Positions 57,530 through 64,000 of a DNA stretch of 64,000 nucleotides are shown here, in pieces. The notes beneath the pieces are model-generated. The model saw only the letters and a list, made by a program, of their open reading frames with translations, did no database searches and was not told the origin of the DNA. How positions within the stretch are numbered: position 1 is the first letter of the stretch; each line of letters starts with the position of its first letter. The stretch covers positions 35,779 through 99,778 of the forward strand of contig VZRR01009804.1 in NCBI GenBank assembly GCA_013398015.1, given 5' to 3'. This DNA is from Oreocharis arfaki (taxonomy: Eukaryota > Chordata > Aves > Passeriformes > Paramythiidae). The position numbers were made by a program, and so were the translations under genes.

Positions 57530-58015
57530 CTCTTACCCTTGATTATTAATCTGTTTTTAATTCTATTAAGAGATAGCCAGGAGAAAGAGTATCAATTTTA
57601 GATTAACAAGGTTATTAGCACTTAATTATGTGAGGTGTCTTTGTAATTGAAAAGGAAAAGAGGAAGCGCCATAAATATCCCGGCCCCCGAGCTCCTGGGG
57701 GTTTGCGGGTGGCTCTTTATTCACGAGGCTGTGGAGCCATAAATATTAAATATCTGGTGAAAAAAAATTACAAGGCAGAGAGAGGATGCCCTCTGGATAT
57801 TCCGGCGCCGAATGTTCTTGCATTTACAAATATTCATTAACTGGGATCTGCAAAGTTATTTCCACCAAGACTCGGTGAAGGAGGAAGAGAGAGAGAGGTT
57901 ATTGAAAAAAAAATAGAGTCTAGAGTAAATATTATTAGTAATTTTTATCTCTGCGTGTCCCTAATTATTCCATAATTAGGGAAAGCGCACATATGCATAT
58001 ACAATCACTAACCTG
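57530..58015. promoter_or_regulatory. Candidate conserved enhancer, the densest AT-rich island
   Basis: This is the longest AT-rich island, cut from sharply GC-rich flanks. It contains TTGATTATTAATC, repeated CCATAAATAT (MEF2/SRF-like, around 57670 and 57738), TTAACAAGGTTATTAGCACT, TTCTTGCATTTACAAATATT and an 11-bp-arm palindrome at 57958-57982 with two TAATTA cores. The mix fits a developmental enhancer. Evolutionary conservation is expected but cannot be seen here. Confidence 0.5.
57958..57982. promoter_or_regulatory. Palindromic paired homeodomain-type site
   Basis: Arms TCCCTAATTAT (57958-57968) and ATAATTAGGGA (57972-57982) are perfect reverse complements around a 3-base spacer. Each holds a TAATTA core, at 57962-57967 and 57973-57978, so the core centres are 11 bp apart, one DNA turn. 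A head-to-head homeodomain dimer site is the natural reading. Confidence 0.5.
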
Positions 58016-58499
58016 CCAGTCTCGGGGATTCTCGTTCCCAGCCCTGCTGTGGGATGGAGTCGCCAGGGAAAACTCCTCTCCCCCAAAAAGCACTGGGGGT
58101 GTCTGTGCCCTGGGGGGCCCTGCTGTGCCCCCATGCCCAGGTGCTCCGTGCTGGAAGCCCAGGACGATTTAGGGAGCCACCAGCTCTGCGGAGCACCCGC
58201 GACCTGGAGCTGCTGCCGGTTGGAGAGACATTAAATGACAAATCTCAGGCTCTTTTTAATTAAAAAATAATAGAACTCAGCAGGAAACGGAGCAATAACA
58301 CAACGCTGCCAAAACCCACTTTGCTGGAGCTGTTAAAAAAACAACAGCCAAGAGGCAGGTGGGGGGAGAGGCCACCTTCACCTTCGTGGGGACAGGTGAC
58401 AGGACAGGCAGGGGTGGCCAAGCGTCCCCTCCCAGGGCCACCCTTCCCACCAGCCCCACTCCCATGGGCACACGGCTCCCGGGGACAGGCGGTGTCACA

Positions 58500-58610
58500 C
58501 CCCAGGAATTAAGCTCTTAATCTAAACTAAACACATTACCAGGAGCTCATCAACAAAAATCTAATTACGCTGCGCGAGGCCAGGCTTAATTGCTCGTCCT
58601 TGACACGAGC
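58500..58610. promoter_or_regulatory. Candidate regulatory patch
   Basis: GGAATTAAGCTCTTAATC, AAACTAAACACATTACC, AAATCTAATTACGC and GGCTTAATTGCTC. AT-rich with four TTAAT/TAATT cores. Confidence 0.38.
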
Positions 58611-59049
58611 GGTGCCCATGGAAGCCCAGGAGCCAGCGAGAGCCTGGGACTGGAATTATCCTGCTTCCCTGGCAAAAACGTAAAAGGAGAATGGGGAAAA
58701 AGTACGGCTGAGTAATTGGCAGTGAAACACCAGACTAATCAGCTGGGTAATTTGTTGGGGGGAGCTGCGAGGGTCATTAGCAGGTACGGGGAACACTGCT
58801 GGGATCCCCTGACAGGCTCCAGAGGGGGACACAGGCAGCGGCAGGAGCACAGGGATTCCAAAAAGGAGGGAAATGGCTTAAACCCAACTTTCCTCACAGT
58901 AAAGACAAGAGCTGGAGCAGACTCTGAGCTCGGCCCGGCCTCCTCCAAGCACCACTGGGCTCCTCGTTTGCTGATCCCACTAATGAGGAAATCGGGATGC
59001 AGGGGGTGGCTGAGCCCCACTGCCTCCCCCGCACGCTCCTCCCCGACTT

Positions 59050-59235
59050 ATCACCAGTCACAGGATGTTTACAATAATTTTTAATTTGCGCAATTATTAA
59101 TCATTTTTCTATCTGTCTCATTTGCATAATAATTACTCTGCTCGCTGTTTGCCATGACTGTGAATGACAGTGGTTTAAATTAAATTAAGATTTTAATATT
59201 CATTTTTTTGGGTTAAAGCTAATCAAAGTTGCTGC
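59050..59235. promoter_or_regulatory. Candidate conserved enhancer downstream of BUD13
   Basis: An AT-rich island with ATTTTTAATTTGCGCAATTA, a perfect octamer ATTTGCAT at 59120-59127 followed directly by AATAATTACT, then TAAATTAAATTAAGATTTTA and TTAATATTCATTTTTTTGGG. TGACAG (TALE/MEIS-like) also occurs. It is the nearest strong island to BUD13, about 1.2 kb past the predicted poly(A) site. Confidence 0.48.
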
Positions 59236-59524
59236 TCGATGCCAAGACCGGGGCTCTGCCCTTCCAGAACCACTAATGAAGAGATCCAGTCCCGGTGTCA
59301 CTGCTCCATCTCCATCACCCCGCTCATCCCAGAGGATCCCGCAGCGTTTTCCAAGTGCTTTGCTGCCAGAACTGCTCAGACAAGGCCACAGCAGGGACAG
59401 GAGATGTGGGATGCAGAACAAGGGCACAGGGACAAGCCTGACTCCCTTCTCCCCAGGCAGCACATGGGGACGGGAGCAGGGAGGGAGGTGTTCATCACCT
59501 GAACCCCCCCAAACCCTCACAGGT

Positions 59525-59740
59525 ATCTCTTAAAAATAAACTATCTCATAATGAACAAATAACAGATGTATAAATCCAGCACTGCGATGAATGAGGAGGT
59601 CCCCAGGGTAGTTACCTCTAAAATTTTAAAACCCCAGCCTTCAAAATCAGCTGCCAGAGCAGAACCTGATGCTATTTTCAGGTGCTAAGCACAACATTCT
59701 GTTTAGTACCAGCATTTAAAGTGCTTTGCCTCCTTAAGAG
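59525..59740. promoter_or_regulatory. Weak AT-rich island
   Basis: CTTAAAAATAAACTATC, CATAATGAACAAATAACAG, CTAAAATTTTAAAACC, GTACCAGCATTTAAAG. A plus-strand AATAAA is present, but no gene leads into it. Confidence 0.3.
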
Positions 59741-60442
59741 CAGCTTACAGTCCCAACTGTGACACGAGCCAGCTGCTGGCATCTGCGGCTCTGCAAGAGC
59801 AGCCACTGTCACCAAGCAGGTGAGGAAGGTACCAGCATCCAACTCTGCTCACGAGGGCGAATCCAATCATTCCACAGCAGGTTCTTTACATCTCCAGCAG
59901 CACTCAGATTAAGTGAGAGCAAAAACGAGTGTGTCAAGTGGAACTGCACTTGTCGAGGCTGCAGCTGCCTCAGGTCACGGGTAGATGAAATGAGGCCTTG
60001 GTGACAGAAGGGGGAAGCACAACTGGGAGCTCCTGGCTGAGAGCGGGCTGGAAACACACTGACACCTCACACCACCACCCCCCTGCTCCCAAAGCACCCA
60101 GCAGGTGCAACAGGGCTGGGAATGGTTTACCCGCCTTGGAAAAACCACCACCACGCAGAATCAAGTAAAAAAAGAAAGGTGTTATTTACAGGTGAACGCA
60201 CCAATTCCAGGGCTGCTGGAAATGTTACACAGGGATAAAAAACAGGCAAGTCCCAAGAGTCTGCCACTCCAGAGCAGACTTTGCTGCTATCCCTCCCATC
60301 CACAGCCCCCCCAGCACTGGAGAATCCCTGAAAAGAGCAATCCTGCCCTGCCCCTGCCCACTGCTGCAGCCAAGGCATCTCCATGGAAACTGCTGCCTGC
60401 ATTTCATCCCTGCTCCCTGGGACCTCAACAAGAACAACTGTA
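59741..60442. other. Intergenic sequence beyond the BUD13 3' end
   Basis: Moderate GC content, no repeat and no gene recognised. It might still be transcribed if the BUD13 cleavage site is farther left than predicted. Confidence 0.45.
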
Positions 60443-61257
60443 TTTATTTCCACAAGTGCTTTCCAGCACACAGGGATTAAGGGAAGCTCTGCCCGGCCTC
60501 CAGCTCTGAGAGTGACAAATCTGATCACAGGAGAAGGGCTGTTACACTTCCCACTGGAGCGAGCCCCAGGCAGCAGCGTGGGGGAAGCGCCAAGATCAGC
60601 ACCAAATCCAGAGGGGTCTGGGGGGCCCAGCTGCTCCAAACTATGAGGGAAGCAATTCCAGGTCTTAACTCCTAATTCTCCACTCATTTACTTCCACTAG
60701 AAATAGACCCCTGAAGAATTGCTGAGGCTCCTCAAGATCTTGGTGCCCAATGCAGCACTGCAGGTTGCTCTTCCAGTGCCAGAACATTCCCGGCTCAGTT
60801 TCCTGTTTGAACAGGGTCAGGAGAAGCTGAGTTTGAACTTCCCTGCACGTTGGTGACTCTGGGATCTACAGGGCACAGTAACTGCATAAACTTAACAGAA
60901 GTTCAAAGTTTAACTCAACCTGACTTCTGGAGCAGACTGACCCACTGCATGAGGGTAACTGTCCCAAGCTCCAGCGCTCAGCAGATTTTCACCTGAGATT
61001 TAGGACACCTGAAGACTTGGAACTGCCCTCAGAGGTCACAGCATTTGGCATAGAACAAAAGTTTGTTAGAAAACAAACAAGAAACCAGTGTCCTCCCCAG
61101 AGAGCTGGAGGCTGACAGGGAGATCCAGCCTTGCCTCCCAGAAGATGGCCCAGTGGGATGCTGAATGCCGAGGACAGGGCTTGTTCCAGGGAGAGCAGGC
61201 CATTCCTCATGGCTCTGGCAGCGGGTGGTGTCCGTGGCTCTCTCCAGGAGCTCTCAC
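60443..61257 (-). other. Probable BUD13 3' UTR ending at a poly(A) signal
   Basis: Downstream of the BUD13 stop, the first good AATAAA on the minus strand lies at 60443-60448. It is followed within about 25 bases by a GT-rich stretch (around 60420-60438), the usual arrangement of a cleavage site. That predicts a 3' UTR of about 815 nt. There is no splice-site evidence to split it and no sign of a second gene inside. An earlier variant signal cannot be excluded. Confidence 0.5.
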
Positions 61258-61351
61258 CTACATGTCCTCGACGCTCCACTTGTAGGCGAGCTCCTGCACC
61301 GCCTTCTTGTTGGCAATGCGGGCGAAGCGCTGCTGCTCGAACCCGTTGGAC
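61258..61351 (-). CDS. BUD13: BUD13 terminal coding exon with stop codon
   Basis: Acceptor ctttgcag at 61352-61359 is followed by 94 bp coding SNGFEQQRFARIANKKAVQE and LAYKWSVEDM, then TAG at 61258-61260. The final SVEDM is the usual vertebrate Bud13 C-terminus, so the frame and stop are secure. Confidence 0.97.
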
Positions 61352-64000
61352 CTGCAAAGGGACACCCAGTGACAGGAGCTGCTGGGCAGGAGCTCTTCTG
61401 AAGCCACAAAACTTGCTAGAGACACTACAAGATGCTTCGCTCATTTACTCTGGCTCAGTTTCCACCCGGATCCGTGGTTACCAACAGCTGATGCCTCTGA
61501 AATCCCTCACATCCCCTTGGCCCTTCTGTCCCATCACCCATTTGTAACTCAATCCAACTGCCAACAACCTCACTCCTCCCCATGACTGGGAACCTCTACA
61601 CTGTGAACTGCCTGAAGCAAAACTCCTTTGTTTTTACTGTTATCCCAACAGAACAAGTACCTGTCCACGCCGTCCCAGCGATGCCCAGGCCAGATGTTAA
61701 ACCTGTTGAGTGGAGGTGCTGGTCCCTTGTACCTGGGTTTTTCTGGAACAGAAAGAGCAGAACAGCCGTTTTCAGCACAGCCAGGTGGTCACATCCTCAC
61801 CCATACAGGAGGTGTCTGCAGGTGGGTACAAGCAGAGAGCACAGGCTCCTGACTGCCAGCTACAGCTCCCAAAGGCTCACTTGGACACACTGCTGAGTTT
61901 TCAGTCACCAGGCCCTGCTGTCCCAGCTAACACCTCATGGTAACAAGCCAGTAACTCCAGAGACTGCAGGAAACCCCCAGGACTCAGCTGCTGCAGCAGC
62001 CTTTGGCTATTTACTGAACAGCAGCTGCATTTCTGCACTGCTGACACCTTAAACCACACACAGGTGTCATTCCAGAGCCAAACCTTTTTCCTTGCTCTCC
62101 TTGGCCTTCCTTTTCTTGATGAGAGCAGCCATGGGGTCTCCTTCCCTCTCCTGTTCCCTCAGCATTCGATCCAGGTCCTGGTCATCGATGTAACGGGCCA
62201 AGGGCTTCTGCATCTCCTTGATTGCATCCTCCACGTTCTGCTGCTGCTGCCTCTCCTGTGCCAGCCTGGAAAACACCGAGTGTCACCCAAACCCAGGCCA
62301 TCATCCCTTGGCACTTGCTCAATTTGCAGGATGGGTCACACCCCTGAACTCCCACTGCCTGTGCAGCATTCCCAACGCACCTCCAGCAAAAGTGGGGGCT
62401 TTAAGACACGTGGAACACATGCTGGTCCCAGGCTCTACCGCAGAATGAAGTGAAACACAACACTGCCAGTCTGGCAGCAGATCCCAACTAAAACCAGGAG
62501 ATGGGAGACCCAAGGACTGTGCTTAGGAGCCCCTGACTCACCCTTTTCCCCACTTGGCATATTGCTCTTCTCTCTTGGACTCTGCCTCAGCCTTCAGCCT
62601 CTGCTCCAGCTGCTCCTGGGCCAGGTTCCTCTTGCGGCCGGACTTGTCTCGGAACACGGTCTGAGCGTTCCGGGATTCCTCTGGGGGGACAGATGCCTCA
62701 AGTCACACATTTTGGAACATTTTGTCACCTCCAGACAATTCAATGACTCTGTGACTTTCCTTCTGCTTGTCCTAATCTCCCAAAGAGCCTGTCACCCACA
62801 ACCAGGCAGGATCTCAGCTCGTGCTTTTCCCTGCTGCCCCACACAGATCCTGAGCTCTCTGATTATCCACCAGCTCCTTCAGACTCGCAGAGAAAAAGCA
62901 TTTCACACTCCCTGTGATTTCCCTGGCATTGCTCTGAAATCCCCATGCGGAACAGTGACCCTGGCCAAGGCTGCAAGCAGCATATCCAGCTGCAGCTCCA
63001 CAGGGATGCTCCCCACCGGCATCCCAGTGCCAGGGCCTGACAGAGCAGAGGAGGAGAAGGGGAGCTGGGGCTTAGGCCATGTTCCCACACTCCCACCTTC
63101 CAGGTGCTTGGTGCTCCTCTCGTGCTTCCGGAGCTCCTGCTTCTCCCTGCGCAGGATGTCGGCCGACACCAGCCCAGCTTTGGCCCCGGATGACATCGTG
63201 TTAGCCTGGAAACCACACAAATCCCACGTTTACAGCTGGCTGAGAGTGGGGCAGCCAGAGAAGGCAGAACGAGGGGTGACGCAAACCACAGGGACAGGGC
63301 AGGGACAGCCCTGTTAGAGCCACTTGTACAAAAACTTCCCGAAACTTCCACAGCTGAAGAGAAGAGGCAATTTTTACCTTCTTGGGAGACCCCCTGGTGT
63401 CCCGGCGTTGTGGGGAGCGCTCCGGGGGACTCCGTGACCTGTGCTGGTCCTTCCCGGCGGGTGACGACCGTCCTGGAGGAGATAAACAGAGAGTGAGGAT
63501 TTACTGATTCCCTCTGAGAGGATCATGCTCAGGGAATCACCGTGGACACGGCCCAGACTGCAGCAGAGGCGTTCCAGGTTGGGTTAACTCTTGCCCAGCT
63601 GTGAACAGCTAGAATGGCAAGACCCAGCTGTGCCTACAGGGACGGGCACCTGCCGCTGCCAGCTGTGCCAGGGGAGCACCAGCCCACAGCACTCACCTGT
63701 GGCAGTGTGGAATAGAATCAGGGGAGTCCCCAGGGCACGGGGACACAGCGTGTGATGCTCACCTTTCGCTCGGCTCTTTTTCCCGCTCGGGGACCCCGGC
63801 TTCTCTCTCCGAGGTGACGACCCCTGACGCTGCCGCCGGGGAGGGGACGAGTCTGGTGTGTCGTGACGCTGTCTCCGGGGAGGCGATGGGTCAGGGGTGT
63901 CGTGACGCTGTCTCCGGGGAGGTGATGGATCAGGGGTGTCGTGACGCTGCCGCCTGGGAGGTGATGGATCAGGGGTGTCGTGACGCTGTCTCCGGGGAGG
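61258..64000 (-). CDS. BUD13: BUD13 homolog, C-terminal half (gene continues past the window edge)
   Basis: Bud13 is a nuclear spliceosome protein. With SNIP1 and RBMX2 (Pml1 and Snu17 in yeast) it forms the RES complex, which helps splice weak introns and retain unspliced pre-mRNA. Seven exons on the minus strand join in frame: 64000-63763, 63472-63378, 63205-63097, 62680-62542, 62265-62084, 61742-61661 and 61351-61258. Every junction has AG acceptor and GT donor, and the phases match (1,0,1,2,1,2). They total 939 nt, giving 312 residues plus TAG. The product reads from an Arg-rich RHDTPDPSPPRRQ repeat region into the conserved Bud13 domain, with QTVFRDKSGRKRNL, QNVEDAIKEMQKPLARYIDD, LDRMLREQEREGDPM, RFNIWPGHRWDGVDRSNGFE and the terminal AYKWSVEDM. 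These match the vertebrate family very closely from memory. The 5' half and promoter lie beyond the window. Introns are 172 to 416 bp. Family assignment is near certain; exon ends are inferred from splice signals and frame. Confidence 0.97.
61661..61742 (-). CDS. BUD13: BUD13 exon, RES-complex interaction region
   Basis: An 82-bp exon with acceptor tgttccag and donor GTGGACAG followed by gtactt. It encodes PRYKGPAPPLNRFNIWPGHR and then WDGVDR. In yeast the corresponding C-terminal Trp-containing segment of Bud13 is what docks on the Snu17 RRM protein; that role is known for the family and transferred here by similarity. Confidence 0.96.
62084..62265 (-). CDS. BUD13: BUD13 exon, conserved Bud13 domain part 2
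   Basis: A 182-bp exon with acceptor gttttccag and donor GAAAAAG followed by gtttgg. It encodes LAQERQQQQNVEDAIKEMQK, then PLARYIDDQDLDRMLREQER and EGDPMAALIKKRKAKESKEK. This is the most recognisable Bud13 segment. Residues just after the GDPM motif are Lys-rich and vary among species in my recollection. Confidence 0.97.
62542..62680 (-). CDS. BUD13: BUD13 exon, conserved Bud13 domain part 1
   Basis: A 139-bp exon with acceptor ccccccag and donor GAAAAGG followed by gtgagt, the strongest donor in the gene. It encodes AQTVFRDKSGRKRNLAQEQL, a Glu/Lys/Arg-rich coiled-coil-like stretch, and EEQYAKWGKG. The TVFRDKSGRKRN block is diagnostic for the Bud13 family. Confidence 0.96.
63097..63205 (-). 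CDS. BUD13: BUD13 exon, start of the conserved region
   Basis: A 109-bp exon with acceptor tttccag and donor CTGGAAG followed by gtggga. It encodes MSSGAKAGLVSADILRREKQ and then a Lys/Glu-rich helix ending STKHLE. The MSSGAKAGL segment matches the SSGAKTGL block I recall in vertebrate Bud13, which opens the conserved domain. The internal Met is not the translation start, because the frame is open through the acceptor into the upstream exons. Confidence 0.94.
63378..63472 (-). CDS. BUD13: BUD13 exon, basic Ser/Arg-rich linker
   Basis: A 95-bp exon with acceptor tcctccag and donor CCCAAGAAG followed by gtaaaa. It encodes a charged, low-complexity stretch containing SRSPPERSPQRRD and ending GSPKK. 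It starts two bases into a codon and ends on a codon boundary, matching its neighbours. The acidic/basic Ser-Pro composition fits the linker between the repeat region and the conserved C-terminal domain. Confidence 0.93.
63763..64000 (-). CDS. BUD13: BUD13 exon (partial), Arg/Ser/Pro-rich repeat region
   Basis: This is the most upstream BUD13 exon visible and it is cut by the window edge. It encodes four exact-length 13-residue units of the form RHDTPDPSPPRRQ, a degenerate fifth, then a basic tail ending PSGKKSRAK. The donor is GAAAG followed by gtgagc, leaving one base (phase 1) to join the next exon. Human BUD13 also has imperfect RHDSPD-type repeats in its N-terminal half, so the repeat is a family trait whose copy number varies. 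The region is probably disordered and may be phosphorylated at the Thr-Pro and Ser-Pro sites; this is inference. Confidence 0.93.
63822..64000 (-). repeat. 39-bp in-frame tandem repeat in BUD13
   Basis: The core TCGTGACGCTG (plus strand) starts at 63861, 63900, 63939 and 63978, exactly 39 bp apart, with a degenerate copy at 63822. Copies differ by only a few bases, mostly C/T changes. Since 39 is a multiple of three, each copy adds 13 residues (RHDTPDPSPPRRQ). The array runs past the window edge. Confidence 0.93.

Noticed and set aside
59525..59560. Plus-strand AATAAA as the end of a convergent gene
   Set aside because: No exon or open frame leads into it; it sits in an AT-rich patch.
62562..63317. 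251-codon plus-strand frame inside BUD13
   Set aside because: Antisense to BUD13 exons and introns; the minus-strand gene explains it.
63822..64000. Regular repeats resembling a CRISPR array
   Set aside because: There are no spacers; the 39-bp units are adjacent, in frame and translate to BUD13 protein.
1..64000. tRNA, rRNA, known miRNA or endogenous retrovirus
   Set aside because: No cloverleaf with the usual GGTTCGANTCC T-arm, no rRNA-like words, no LTR or pol-like reading frame were noticed by eye; a tRNAscan, Rfam and RepeatMasker run would settle this.
1..64000. A new defence or biosynthetic gene system
   Set aside because: The window is vertebrate intergenic DNA plus part of one splicing gene; nothing supports a protein-coding system.

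Overview
The window looks like bird nuclear DNA from a small, GC-rich chromosome. Four dispersed repeats have the 3'-end sequence typical of avian CR1 retroposons, an older CR1 piece is also present, the background is GC-rich, and the only recognisable gene has seven exons packed into 2.7 kb with introns of about 170 to 420 bp. There are no bacterial operons, phage genes, CRISPR arrays or rRNA, and no retrovirus was seen.

The one protein gene is BUD13, on the minus strand at the right edge (stop codon at 61258-61260; coding sequence runs off the window at 64000). Seven exons join in a consistent reading frame to give the last 312 residues, about half of the protein, judging by a human length of roughly 619 residues recalled from memory. 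Bud13 is a subunit of the RES (retention and splicing) complex of the spliceosome. The exon at the window edge carries a 39-bp tandem repeat coding for a 13-residue Arg/His/Asp/Thr/Pro/Ser-rich unit. A likely poly(A) signal lies at 60443-60448.

The other 60 kb (1 to about 60.4 kb) has no gene I can support. It alternates between GC-rich filler and many AT-rich islands of 100 to 490 bp. The islands are full of homeodomain-type TAATTA cores, FOX-like, SOX-like, GATA and PBX/HOX-like motifs and perfect POU octamers. This is the usual look of a gene desert with conserved noncoding elements and enhancers. In mammals BUD13 borders a large desert reaching towards CADM1, with ZPR1 and the APOA5-A4-C3-A1 cluster on the other side. 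By that synteny the desert here would be the BUD13-CADM1 interval (chicken chromosome 24, human 11q23.3). The locus assignment is recalled knowledge; conservation itself cannot be seen in a single sequence.

The most notable noncoding items are: a 490-bp island at 57530-58015 containing an 11-bp-arm palindrome with two TAATTA cores one helical turn apart; an island at 59050-59235, the nearest strong one to BUD13; a 1-kb CpG island at 43290-44200 directly beside an AT-rich island; and a second CpG island at 52030-52420 that ends in a strong splice-donor match. I found no new protein-coding system here. The novelty, if any, lies in the regulatory DNA and in possible unannotated noncoding transcripts.
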